Origin: an uncultured Porphyromonas sp.
GTDB lineage: Bacteria > Bacteroidota > Bacteroidia > Bacteroidales > Porphyromonadaceae
Length of the DNA: 64,000 bases
Direction of reading: 5' to 3'
Assembly: GCA_900539155.1 (NCBI GenBank)
Contig: UQBE01000001.1
Span: forward strand, 1 to 64,000
Within the stretch, counting starts at the first letter, position 1; each line of letters opens with the position of its first letter. Both the position numbers and the translations under genes were made by a program. This document shows, piece after piece, positions 17,301-24,246 of the stretch. Below the pieces are notes generated by a model, which made no database searches, had not been told where the DNA came from, and saw nothing but the letters and a program-made list of their open reading frames with translations.

Positions 17301-17697
17301 CAATGCGTGTCGTGGGACGCTGCTTGAGCTCGATAGCAAGCGCATGAATGATGTCTTGAAAGAAGGAGTCGATGGTCTTGACTCGTAGCCCTCCGTAGTC
17401 AAAGAGTATCTCTTGGAGCGCAAGCTTAGCGGAGTGCTTGAGCTTCTCTTTGGAATAACTCTCCTTAAAGCTTTCGTAGAAAGGGGACCGCTCGGGATCT
17501 TTCGCCAGCGTATAGAGTTCCTTGAAGAAGCGCTGCCTTAGCTCTCCCGTAGCTAGGTTGGTAAAGGTGACCGCCTGCACCTCACGATAGCTGCTGTGAG
17601 GGTCGCGCAGGACATGGCGCAGGAAGGCCTCCGTCATCGTATGGGTCTTGCCGGCTCCTGCTGAAGCTTTGTAAATATGTAGTCGCTTGTCAGACAT
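14317..17697 (-). CDS. AddA/RecB-like UvrD-family helicase-nuclease
   Basis: A 1126-residue ATP-dependent helicase with a C-terminal nuclease domain, for double-strand break end processing. The start at 17697 (MSDKRLHIYKASAGAGKT) places the Walker A motif at the N-terminus as in AddA; the longer frame overlaps the upstream gene. Superfamily 1 motifs seen in order are KASAGAGKTHTM, DEFQDTSRFQ, VGDVKQSIYRFRSSDP, LLTIHSAKGLGFPVV and ALYVAMTRAKSEM. The PD-(D/E)XK nuclease motif is DRIVYDAEGQHAVIIDYKSG near the C-terminus. An AddB-like partner is not in the window. It overlaps the upstream membrane protein gene by 8 bases; a MITE sits directly at its stop codon. Confidence 0.88.
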   Translation of the reverse strand: MSDKRLHIYKASAGAGKTHTMTEAFLRHVLRDPHSSYREVQAVTFTNLATGELRQRFFKELYTLAKDPERSPFYESFKESYSKEKLKHSAKLALQEILFDYGGLRVKTIDSFFQDIIHALAIELKQRPTTRIELSKDQILDLAVERLFDTPTDKARLAIQSFLSSREDKSMKSLQASLKLLARQLYNEQVQELDFEGKQLFDYTTYQQFVEAVETKVREIEQHISNQRDRFKELAAADGLDEQTLPYKSRSPFFRLLGDEPRQTTIGATDSYISKAIWDKYTSSSQVETLFDGKDDKYIKGLEGSAILPIYYDIVRSHTDLFTLQTAIRKGYELQLLGEIQDNIKLVVEELGVTLLDDAKRLIRTLVGEPSSTAFIYERLGTKLRYHMIDEFQDTSRFQYENFKPLLEEALGSGGESFIVGDVKQSIYRFRSSDPKLLKERLADDFATYQITKSLLYNWRSAPAIVSFNNRFFSLLPSSPELQVEGDTRSDGDSLIEEVYNIDEVHQEIPSSHRQMAGGVFVHRCTEFKGESDTPSDKLQAKIDYLLSNVIPTLLERGYKQSDIAILTPKNDTLQRIAESIIRHNKDDEEEQPARPPLAFVSREMLTLDANPLYRLIIELLYSVLANAGAPETRYAKSFEHRLAVAHLDQIAKGILLSEETPPFDFARCYLEGQSASLYELLLLIVKQLEPLTTPTDRLYIDALLDTVQDYSQDNYVDLQGFLEWLESHTPKLSLETQDAIQLLTIHSAKGLGFPVVCLLEYQMQILSSSDTVWCLAESIKEPLQALLGEKIDIPPLLPVSPTNEAKATPFGALIAQESASAQLDRINALYVAMTRAKSEMHLILEESDGATKRSVNFERLVSQLVSQLSETGPSKSPIASTTQEIPLHITEERCDTEALEVTRQMFLAEGCPLFPETEELPSQSAQATPETSQPRPIPRISSESEVARLYVRRSQSVGYQAQDAVRNGLFLHALLSEIDYLDGTNELRQFLSKKALQGLIPLAQVAPLAALIEKALTDPLIASYYQRDSGWQVINERSMARQMQTQDEHKTHTRIERPDRIVYDAEGQHAVIIDYKSGDEAQHYTARHKRQLRNYRQTLLESGFQTVQAYLLYLSPEGHQVVEVD

Positions 17698-18676
17698 GAC
17701 TCTGGGGGAGGGGCTCCTCCTCTTTAGTCTCCTCTCGGTGTAGATTGTCGAGGAGACGCTCATAGAGCTTGCGATAGTTCCACTCTAGATAGAGCTGTAC
17801 CCCCACGATATGGAGTGTCAGGAGGATGCCTGTCACGAGCATATACCAAAGCTCCCACTGGAAGGCTAGCATGAGGACGAGTAGGAGCCAGCGGTTGTAA
17901 TTGCTCAGCAGACCCAGTGCGGTGCACAGGCTTCGCTTGCTCTCAGGCATCTGATGGACAAACTGCTCGGGGACACCACTCTGGTGAGCGTGACGGTAGA
18001 GCAGCGACTGTAGGCGGTGATGCCACGGTAGCAGGTGCTCCCATGCGCCAAAGAGCGCGTAGAGCGCACGTCTAGACGAGGGCGCTTGCTCGCTTGGAGT
18101 GCCAGCTTGGCACCCTGTCTTATAGCGATAGGCAAAGAGCGGTGCGAAGCGTTTCGCCTGGAGCTGTGCTGACATACTTCGCTGATAGTATCGAACGAAG
18201 TACTCGATGAGCAGCTGGTAGAGGTAGAGCGTGATAACGACAATGGCTAGTCCTGCATACCACCAGTCGGAGATGGGCTTGGCTCCTGTCTCTTGGGGAG
18301 GATAGGTGCTTAGGCGCACCGCCAGAGAGATGAGGATGACTAGCTGTGTGACGATGGGTGTAGCTACGTACCAGGCTGTCGTCTGCCGGCTAAGCATCGA
18401 TGCAGAGCCACGAGCAAGACGCTTTCGCTCGATAGACCACGCCGTCTCATTGAGGATGAGTGCTAGGAGTATGACGACCGAACCAACGATGGCACTCCAT
18501 AGGGATATAGGATCAATCAGAGAGAAAGCTCCGACCACACCCATGAGCATCGCTAGCATCGACATATAATGAGTCTCCGCAAAGTCAGTACGGACGAGCA
18601 CTTCGTGAGCTATCCGATTGGTCATGGGGCGTATTGCCTTGCTGGCTATGAATCCATTGATGCGCTCCTTATCCAT
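17690..18676 (-). CDS. Hypothetical multi-pass membrane protein
   Basis: A 328-residue protein with four or five hydrophobic segments (about residues 40-56, 62-80, 103-123, 140-162, and a pair near 268-305). Between the third/fourth and last segments is a soluble stretch rich in Arg and His. No family motif was recognised. It is translationally coupled to the helicase gene (8-base overlap) and begins 16 bases after pdxA, but neither neighbour gives a convincing functional link. Confidence 0.6.
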   Translation of the reverse strand: MDKERINGFIASKAIRPMTNRIAHEVLVRTDFAETHYMSMLAMLMGVVGAFSLIDPISLWSAIVGSVVILLALILNETAWSIERKRLARGSASMLSRQTTAWYVATPIVTQLVILISLAVRLSTYPPQETGAKPISDWWYAGLAIVVITLYLYQLLIEYFVRYYQRSMSAQLQAKRFAPLFAYRYKTGCQAGTPSEQAPSSRRALYALFGAWEHLLPWHHRLQSLLYRHAHQSGVPEQFVHQMPESKRSLCTALGLLSNYNRWLLLVLMLAFQWELWYMLVTGILLTLHIVGVQLYLEWNYRKLYERLLDNLHREETKEEEPLPQSHV

Positions 18677-18692
18677 TATTGTTCGTTCTTAG

Positions 18693-19766
18693 TTACTCGT
18701 TCTCGCCACGCTTGTTCTTATACAGCTTGGGGAGTACATTGCTCCGAGCTGCTGCGTCTGCCTGACGATTGCGATACAGGTCAATAGCCATATAGATTGA
18801 CTCCATAAGTGCCTGCTCATTGGCACACCCCTTGAGGACGATGTCGTAGCCTGTCCCGTGATCTGGTGAGGTGCGGATGATGGGAAGTCCCGCCGTTACA
18901 TTGACCCCGTCGTGGAGGTGTAGTAGCTTGAAGGGTGCCAGTCCCTGATCGTGATACATGGCCAAGACTGCATCGTACTGCGTGTAAGCACCCGAGCCCC
19001 AGAAGCCATCAGCCGAGAAAGGTCCAAAAGCATAGACTCCCAGCTCACGCTGTGCAATGGAAATGGCTGGTATAATCTCCTCTTGCTCCTCAGAGCCTAT
19101 CAGACCATTGTCTCCAGCGTGTGGATTGAGCCCGAGGACTGCTATACGGGGTGAGGATAGGAGGAAGTCTCTTCGGAGTGCTTCGTCGAGGATCTCTAAG
19201 GTCTTGACTACACGTCTCTGCGTGATACACTTAGCTACCTGACCGATGGGGTCGTGCGTCGACACGAGAGCGACACGCAAGCCGGAGGGAGAGGCGAGGA
19301 TCATAAGTGGCTCCTTGCCTTGTCCGCAGGCCACGCCTAGATAAGCCGTATGCCCTCTGTAAGGAAAGCGGTCTTGAGGCATAGCCGCCTTATTGATGGG
19401 ACAGGTTACGAGCACATCTACAACGCCTCGATTGATATCGCTCGTGGCACGCTCCAGGGCTGCGAGGGCAGCTATGCCAGACTCTTCGGTCACTTTGCCT
19501 GGCGTCACGTTTATCTCGTCACCGACGACGTCAATGATGTTGACCACATTCTGCTCAGCCTCCGCAGCGTCCGTAATCAGATGCCAAGAGATACGCTCCA
19601 TCTGTAGTGCCTTGCTGTAGTAGGCGGCGATGCGTGGTGAGCCATATATAATAGGTGTAAAGAGTTCGGTCACCCCAGGACGACTGAATACTTTAAGGAG
19701 CAACTCGTAGTTAGTCCCGTTGATGTCTCCGTGAGTGATCCCGACTACAATGTTCTTTTCCTTCAT
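18693..19766 (-). CDS. pdxA: 4-hydroxythreonine-4-phosphate dehydrogenase
   Basis: A 357-residue NAD-dependent oxidoreductase of pyridoxal 5'-phosphate synthesis (deoxyxylulose-dependent route). Typical segments are GITHGDINGTNYELLLK, VTCPINKAAM, GLNPHAGDNGLIGSEE, MYHDQGLAPFKLLHL and TSPDHGTGYDI. Metal-binding histidines lie in these motifs (STHDPIG, YHDQ, PDHG). It starts 3 bases after the DUF4837 gene stop and belongs to the 21782-14317 operon. Confidence 0.95.
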   Translation of the reverse strand: MKEKNIVVGITHGDINGTNYELLLKVFSRPGVTELFTPIIYGSPRIAAYYSKALQMERISWHLITDAAEAEQNVVNIIDVVGDEINVTPGKVTEESGIAALAALERATSDINRGVVDVLVTCPINKAAMPQDRFPYRGHTAYLGVACGQGKEPLMILASPSGLRVALVSTHDPIGQVAKCITQRRVVKTLEILDEALRRDFLLSSPRIAVLGLNPHAGDNGLIGSEEQEEIIPAISIAQRELGVYAFGPFSADGFWGSGAYTQYDAVLAMYHDQGLAPFKLLHLHDGVNVTAGLPIIRTSPDHGTGYDIVLKGCANEQALMESIYMAIDLYRNRQADAAARSNVLPKLYKNKRGENE

Positions 19767-19769
19767 AGT

Positions 19770-20825
19770 TCAATAGGTCGTGTAAGCTGTCCAGCGCACC
19801 TGCGCCACCTCGTCGGCACTCCACTGCGCCACCGTGTCAGGTCTCACGGAGAAGAGCGCAGCCTCTACTTGCTGCATGATGTCTCGCTTCGCCTCGTTGG
19901 GATGGTAGACAAAAGACTCAGCCACCACCAGCTCGTCACCCTTAGGTGTGACAAAGGCGTGCTGTACGAAGGGCCCGCCCATTGAGCCGCCACCACGTAG
20001 TTCCCAAAGCCCTCGCAACTCAGTACGAAGCGGTTGCCCCTCGATAGCCACCTGTCTCGTCATCAAGATATGAGGAGCTGTGACTGCGTGACTACCCTCT
20101 ATGGGACCGGGCACATTAGCCTTGAGGACCGAGTCGCGTAGAGCTACAAGGTAAGGCATCATCAGAGCCTCTCCGTGGTAGGGAACCTTGTAGAGAAGCA
20201 TATCGGTGCGCCGACGCATCGCATTGTTGGATAGCCAGAGACAGCTCTTGCCAACCTTGTAGGAAACGATGTCCTCAGGAGCGTTGAGATGGTAGCCAAT
20301 CGTCTTCACCGCCAGCTCATCAGCCTGACGACTGAAGTTCTTCACTAGATTAGAGGCCTGCAGTGCCAGCTCATGGCGTACGAAAAGGTTTAGAACACCT
20401 CGTCCACGGTCCTGCATCAAGGCGCAGACCGAGTCGGGGGCGGGGCTTTGGATTGTCACCACTATCTGTCCGTGCGCCCACTGGTCGTAGGCGTACTTAA
20501 CACTATTCTTCGAGTAGCGCTCCGCATCAATGTCAACAATCAAGATGTTGCGTACGTAGCGTAAGAAAGAGTCGAAGTCCGTTGGGTCTACTGTCGTTAC
20601 GTCCATCTGCTCCTCAATCTGAGGCATCGCTGGGACATAGCTGCGTAGCATCTCCTTGACAGCCGTTCCGACAGAGTCTGCGAGGAGGTCGCGATCCATC
20701 ACGAGCATCACCTCGTTGGGCTTGCCACTCGCTTGGGTGAAAGTGCTTCCTCCTCCTCCGGTGCAGCCACTCAGAGTGCAGAGCAAAGACGCAAGGAGCA
20801 GTGTAATCTTAGCAAGTTGCTTCAT
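19770..20825 (-). CDS. DUF4837-family lipoprotein
   Basis: A predicted lipoprotein of about 351 residues from the start at 20825 (MKQLAKITLLLASLLCTLSGC); six upstream codons in the same frame are possible but less signal-like. The lipobox is LSGC. The rest, with the GKPNEVMLVMDRDL opening and GIxGLWELRGGGSMGGPFVQH-like C-terminal region (here LRGLWELRGGGSMGGPFV), matches DUF4837, a Bacteroidota-specific family of unknown function. It lies between the cold-shock-like gene and pdxA in one operon. Confidence 0.8.
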   Translation of the reverse strand: MKQLAKITLLLASLLCTLSGCTGGGGSTFTQASGKPNEVMLVMDRDLLADSVGTAVKEMLRSYVPAMPQIEEQMDVTTVDPTDFDSFLRYVRNILIVDIDAERYSKNSVKYAYDQWAHGQIVVTIQSPAPDSVCALMQDRGRGVLNLFVRHELALQASNLVKNFSRQADELAVKTIGYHLNAPEDIVSYKVGKSCLWLSNNAMRRRTDMLLYKVPYHGEALMMPYLVALRDSVLKANVPGPIEGSHAVTAPHILMTRQVAIEGQPLRTELRGLWELRGGGSMGGPFVQHAFVTPKGDELVVAESFVYHPNEAKRDIMQQVEAALFSVRPDTVAQWSADEVAQVRWTAYTTY

Positions 20826-20849
20826 AACTGGTATAGTCTGCATCGTGAG

Positions 20850-21782
20850 CTAGTCAAGGCCGAGCTCACGCTTGCTGTAGCTCTCTTGACGCTCCTTGAC
20901 CTCTTGATACTTACTCAGGATACGCTCGTTGTCTGGGTACTGGTCGAGCATCGTCTCGAGGAGTGGTAGCACGATTGGGAAGTTGTAGTATCTCGTCTTC
21001 AGAATATAGTCTACGAGGAGGAGCAGACGATGTATCGTGCCAGGAGAGGCGATGCCACTAGCTGTGTGCCCCTTCTCGTTGGAGCCTTTGCAAAAGATTA
21101 CTTCGTCTGTTACACTGAGATCCTCATCCGTCAGGGCACTAAAGGGAAACCAGTAGTTAGTCTTTTCTTCATCAAAGCCTTCTATGAATCCATACTTCTT
21201 CATATTCTCCCTCATCTTGATGGTTCCCGAGGGGCGTACTACCGCTAAGTCTTCCGACGGAATGAGCGCTCTGTCCTCCTTTGCCTCTAGTTCGTCTAGG
21301 ATTTCGGAGAGCGTCGGCTTGTCGGCTGAGTTATGGGGAATATGCTTCGTGGGAGAGTACTTGTAGGGCTTGGGCGCTTGAGGCTTAGTGGCAGAGCGCT
21401 GGGGCGCTATATGAGGTAGAGGGATCCGGTCGCCAGGCTTGTATATGTAAGTCTTATTCTTGTCTATCGAGCCATCTAGTGGTGAGAGCAAGTCCTCGGG
21501 GCTTAGCTCTTCGTCTGAGCTCTCCTGCGAGTCCGTCGTCTCAGTCGTGGGCTCCTCATCTAGTAGCTCACTGGTGGGGCGTGCAAATCTGCCTGCTCGC
21601 TCGTGATAAGCTGTAAAAGACTCAATCAAATCCTCACGAACGAAATGTCGGTGCCCCCGTCTGCTCTCGAGGACGATAAAGTCCCCACATACAGTTTGGA
21701 AGGCTCCTCTGAAGGTTTGGCTTTTGGTTACAATAAGGATGTCTTGGCCTGGTGTCAGCCAACTTGCGAAGTCGTTCATCAT
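20850..21782 (-). CDS. Hypothetical protein with barrel-like N-terminus and cold-shock-like C-terminal domain
   Basis: A 310-residue soluble protein, first gene of the operon. Residues about 1-58 (LTPGQDILIVTKSQTFRGAF..GDFIVLESRRGHRHFV) read like a small beta barrel. Residues about 70-185 are acidic, Pro/Ser-rich and probably disordered. Residues about 190-250 (GTIKMRENMKKYGFIEGFDE..NYWFPFSALTDEDLSVTDEVIF) resemble a cold-shock/OB fold. The C-terminal helix region (about 250-310) looks repeat-like. A nucleic-acid-binding role is inferred from the fold pattern only. Confidence 0.6.
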   Translation of the reverse strand: MMNDFASWLTPGQDILIVTKSQTFRGAFQTVCGDFIVLESRRGHRHFVREDLIESFTAYHERAGRFARPTSELLDEEPTTETTDSQESSDEELSPEDLLSPLDGSIDKNKTYIYKPGDRIPLPHIAPQRSATKPQAPKPYKYSPTKHIPHNSADKPTLSEILDELEAKEDRALIPSEDLAVVRPSGTIKMRENMKKYGFIEGFDEEKTNYWFPFSALTDEDLSVTDEVIFCKGSNEKGHTASGIASPGTIHRLLLLVDYILKTRYYNFPIVLPLLETMLDQYPDNERILSKYQEVKERQESYSKRELGLD

Positions 21783-21830
21783 AATAAATCTATAGAGTGA
21801 AAAATATCATTTAGGACAAGTCCTGATACA

Positions 21831-21838
21831 CAAAGATA
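21831..21838 (-). promoter_or_regulatory. Candidate -7 box of the 21782-14317 operon
   Basis: CAAAGATA (minus strand TATCTTTG), 49 bases upstream of the 21782 start. No clear -33 element. Confidence 0.5.
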
Positions 21839-21879
21839 GTGAAATCTTTGGCTCCGTAGGTAAAAGTAGCAGCCCTGCC

Positions 21880-21924
21880 CTCTAACCTCTAATCTCTAAC
21901 CTCTAATTTCTAACTTCTATTCTC
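21880..21924. repeat. Heptanucleotide TCTAAYY tract
   Basis: Six or so successive 7-base units of the type CTCTAAC/CTCTAAT/TTCTAAC ending directly at the triple-hairpin element. A shorter tract of the complementary form (AGATTAG, about 22098-22118) follows that element, so the element is bracketed by inverted tracts. Confidence 0.8.
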
Positions 21925-22094
21925 GAATATCCACGTGGGGAATCTCAAATCTCCACGTGGATATTTTTTATTTTCCACGTGGGCGTGATTCATTTCCTCC
22001 GAAGTTTCATTTGATTCCTCCGAGGAATTTTTTCTTCCCCACGTGGAAAATAAAAATTCTCCACCTGGATATTTCGAAATATCCACGTGGAGAT
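21925..22094 (+). repeat. Triple-hairpin CCACGTGG element, copy 2
   Basis: Full copy. Hairpin 1: ATCCACGTGGGGA...TCTCCACGTGGAT. Hairpin 2: TTTTTATTTTCCACGTGG paired with its exact complement near 22038-22055, enclosing CCTCCGAAG and CCTCCGAGGAA. Hairpin 3: CCACCTGGATATTTCGAAATATCCACGTGG. It lies in the 546-base gap 21783-22328, which also holds tandem repeats, a promoter and a terminator but no gene. Confidence 0.85.
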
Positions 22095-22125
22095 CGATTG
22101 AGAGATTAGAAATTAGAGACTGGCA

Positions 22126-22228
22126 CTAGTGGCTCTAGTGGTTCTAGTGGCACTAGTATTTCTAGCCAACAGCCAACAGCCAACAGCCAACAGCCAACAG
22201 CTAACAGCCAACAGCCAGCATACAACAG
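22126..22228. repeat. Two adjacent tandem repeats (9-bp GGYWCTAGT and 7-bp CCAACAG)
   Basis: About four 9-bp units of GGCACTAGT type (about 22126-22161) run into nine 7-bp units starting at 22166, of which five are exact CCAACAG, then CTAACAG, CCAACAG, CCAGCAT and ACAACAG. A probable variable-number locus between genes. Confidence 0.85.
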
Positions 22229-22230
22229 CA

Positions 22231-22269
22231 AAGGTCACCTAATCCTCACGGAGAGGACTAGGTGACCTT
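22231..22269 (-). terminator. Strong hairpin terminator after the Ala-rich lipoprotein gene
   Basis: 17-bp arms with one mismatch (AAGGTCACCTAATCCTC at 22231-22247 against 22253-22269), loop ACGGA. It lies 60 bases downstream of the 22329 stop on the minus strand. Confidence 0.75.
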
Positions 22270-22328
22270 CGTCATGTTTTGGTTGCTTAGGTTATCTCAG
22301 ATTGCGAACGATCTAGAGAAGTTGGTGT

Positions 22329-22604
22329 TTACTTCTTGATCTGATCTGCAGTCTCCTGAGCCTTGTCGGCAGCATCCTGTGCAGCCTCTGCAGTTGCATC
22401 AGCAGCAGCGTTAGCCTCGTCAGCGACTACCTGAGCTGCGTCCTGAGCTGCGTTCTGTAGATCCTGAGCAGCTGCGTCAAGGTTCTCCTGAGCGTTCTCA
22501 ACATTCTGCTCAGCCTGCTGAGCATCCTGATTCTTGTTCTCCTTGTTGCAAGAAACAAGGCTAAGAGCTGCTACAGCAGCTACAAGTACAAATACCTTCT
22601 TCAT
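22329..22604 (-). CDS. Small Ala/Gln-rich coiled-coil lipoprotein
   Basis: A 91-residue predicted lipoprotein from the start at 22604 (MKKVFVLVAAVAALSLVSC, Cys19). The mature part is almost all A, Q, D, E, N and K in heptad-like order (AQENLDAAAQDLQNAAQDAA), so it should be one long amphipathic helix, as in Lpp-type or YtxH-type small envelope proteins. The frame continues 12 codons upstream, but the promoter at 22638-22667 leaves the internal ATG as the likely start. Its own promoter and terminator make it a single-gene unit. Role unknown. Confidence 0.75.
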   Translation of the reverse strand: MKKVFVLVAAVAALSLVSCNKENKNQDAQQAEQNVENAQENLDAAAQDLQNAAQDAAQVVADEANAAADATAEAAQDAADKAQETADQIKK

Positions 22605-22611
22605 ATTAGCT

Positions 22612-23301
22612 TTAGTATAAGTGATTAGTAACTGGTGCAAAGGTACACATTAATTTTGAATATGCAAGGGGTTTAATCGCTCCAATCAAGTCATCGAGTG
22701 TATAGTATGGGTAGGAAATGCCCGACAGATGACCTGTAGGCGTGATTTGATAGGCTGGGATTCCCGTACTGCCGTAGGCTAGTGCGACAAACTCTGTGCA
22801 GTAAATCGTCGTTGTATCCCTAAGATTAAAGTATGCATCAAAGCTTTTGGGGTACTTCCCACCAGGGCGATGAAGAGCGATATACACCCGTATCCTCTGC
22901 AAGGCTAAGCTATCGAGAGCCAATGCTGGATAGATAGCTACCGCCTCCGACTCCATTACAAAGCTGTCTAGCGACTGGCAGAAGATACCGTCAGCTCCCA
23001 GTGAACTATCCTGGTAGGCGTGCCAGACGACCCATCGATGACCCGTCGAGTCGTAGTCGACGATACCGCAGTGACTGTAGCGCTGCTCCTTGGAGGCGAT
23101 TTTGCTAAAGAAGGTCGATAGCATCCCCTCGCCACGACGCAGGATGAGACTACCAGGGCTCAGTCCTGTCGTATCAATAGTTACCCTCTCCTGCTTACGA
23201 TGGTGAGCGGTGCAGGAGACCGTGCCAAAGAGAGCAAGCCCCAAGAGCAGTAGGAGGAGAGACCTCGCTAGCACTTGGGGCTTGTGGATGATAGACTTCA
23301 T
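22612..23301 (-). CDS. YiiX/YebB-like permuted papain-fold cysteine hydrolase (lipoprotein)
   Basis: A 229-residue predicted lipoprotein (lipobox GTVSC near residue 30). The mature domain has the order typical of circularly permuted NlpC/P60 (YiiX/DUF830-type) hydrolases: GSLILRRGEG, then catalytic-type His in YSHCGIVDYD, then FDAYFNLRDTTTIYCTEFVALAY with the putative nucleophile Cys. Such enzymes cleave amide or thioester bonds in peptidoglycan or lipids; the substrate here is unknown. The end of this gene overlaps the promoter of the next (22604) gene. It lies 48 bases beyond the DUF4878 gene cluster. Confidence 0.75.
   Translation of the reverse strand: MKSIIHKPQVLARSLLLLLLGLALFGTVSCTAHHRKQERVTIDTTGLSPGSLILRRGEGMLSTFFSKIASKEQRYSHCGIVDYDSTGHRWVVWHAYQDSSLGADGIFCQSLDSFVMESEAVAIYPALALDSLALQRIRVYIALHRPGGKYPKSFDAYFNLRDTTTIYCTEFVALAYGSTGIPAYQITPTGHLSGISYPYYTLDDLIGAIKPLAYSKLMCTFAPVTNHLY
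22638..22667 (-). promoter_or_regulatory. Promoter of the Ala-rich lipoprotein gene
   Basis: On the minus strand TTG (22665-22667), 19 bases, then TACCTTTG (22638-22645), 33 bases before the 22604 start. It lies within the 3' end of the YiiX-like gene. Confidence 0.6.
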
Positions 23302-23349
23302 CTGAAGATTAAGTCTAGAGAGCGGGAGCCTGAGTGGCAGTCGCCTCGG

Positions 23350-23754
23350 TTAGTCCATAATAAAGTTAACAATCCTCCAGTTGTTACCCACTTGCTTGAG
23401 TACAACTTTCTGTAGAGACATTTCGGAGCTTTTGTTTGTGTATGGTTCTGAGATTTCCACATAGCAGATAATCGCATTGTCCATCTCCTCGGTCTGAGTG
23501 ATGTTGTACACTACTTTGGACAAGTCAAACCCTTTGCGAATCTCTTCTTCATTCTGAGAGGTTTGAGCTATAGCGTCTACAGAAGCTTCTATTCTACTAT
23601 CTCCTGCGTACTTTTTTGCATCGTCAAAGCGTTGGTCAAGTATAGCATCAAAGAACTGTCGAGTTACTTGCTCTGCTTGTTGAGTAGGAGTGCTACAAGA
23701 GATAAATGCCCATAGACTAGCGAATGCTAGGCTTAAAAAGATGGCTCTTTTCAT
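23350..23754 (-). CDS. DUF4878-like lipoprotein, paralog 3
   Basis: A 134-residue predicted lipoprotein, start chosen at 23754 (MKRAIFLSLAFASLWAFISC) because it gives the signal peptide and matches its paralogs; 25 upstream codons are open. The mature region PTQQAEQVTRQFFDAILDQRFDDAKKYA and the C-terminal VVLKQVGNNWRIVNF fit the DUF4878/NTF2-like pattern. It is one of three tandem copies (23350, 23807, 24247) that share the KxAEQVTxxFxxAL opening. Role unknown; small NTF2-like lipoproteins may bind ligands. Confidence 0.72.
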   Translation of the reverse strand: MKRAIFLSLAFASLWAFISCSTPTQQAEQVTRQFFDAILDQRFDDAKKYAGDSRIEASVDAIAQTSQNEEEIRKGFDLSKVVYNITQTEEMDNAIICYVEISEPYTNKSSEMSLQKVVLKQVGNNWRIVNFIMD

Positions 23755-23806
23755 ACGCTGATTAGGGTTGGAGGATTGTATAGTTTTTACTTGGTCTAAA
23801 CCTCGG

Positions 23807-24202
23807 TTATTTGATAGGGAGCTCGACAATCTTCCACTCGTTGTCTACCTTCGTGAGTAGCACCTTCTGGCTGAGCGTGTCGGGCTCATCCGTGGCCTCT
23901 ATCGTCTCGACATAGCAGACGATTGTGTCCTGTAGCTGCTCCGTGCGCGTGACGCGGCTCGTAGTCTTAGCTCTTATTGCCTTTGCCTCTTCAGACTCTT
24001 CGGAGTCAAAGTACTCAGCAAGACCCACATAGGACTCTGCCTGCTCGGAAGCTGTGTAGCTGCGCGCCTTGTCGTATTCACCAGCATTGAGAGCCGTGAA
24101 GAAGTCCATCGTGACCTGCTCTGCCTTTTTCGTAGGATTAGAGCATGCAGCGAGTACAAGCATACTGACGAGCGTCACACTAATTAATGCTAATCTCTTC
24201 AT
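23807..24202 (-). CDS. DUF4878-like lipoprotein, paralog 2
   Basis: A 131-residue predicted lipoprotein (MKRLALISVTLVSMLVLAAC, Cys20). It shares with its neighbours the segment NPTKKAEQVTMDFFTALNAGEYDKARSYTASEQAESYVGL and the ending VLLTKVDNEWKIVELPI. It is closest to paralog 1 (24247; ARSYTASEQA vs ASSYTASEQA), indicating recent duplication. Gene order and spacing (about 50 bases) suggest co-transcription. Confidence 0.75.
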   Translation of the reverse strand: MKRLALISVTLVSMLVLAACSNPTKKAEQVTMDFFTALNAGEYDKARSYTASEQAESYVGLAEYFDSEESEEAKAIRAKTTSRVTRTEQLQDTIVCYVETIEATDEPDTLSQKVLLTKVDNEWKIVELPIK

Positions 24203-24246
24203 AATTATATATGGTTTAAAAGATTACTGCCGTACCGTATGAGCCA

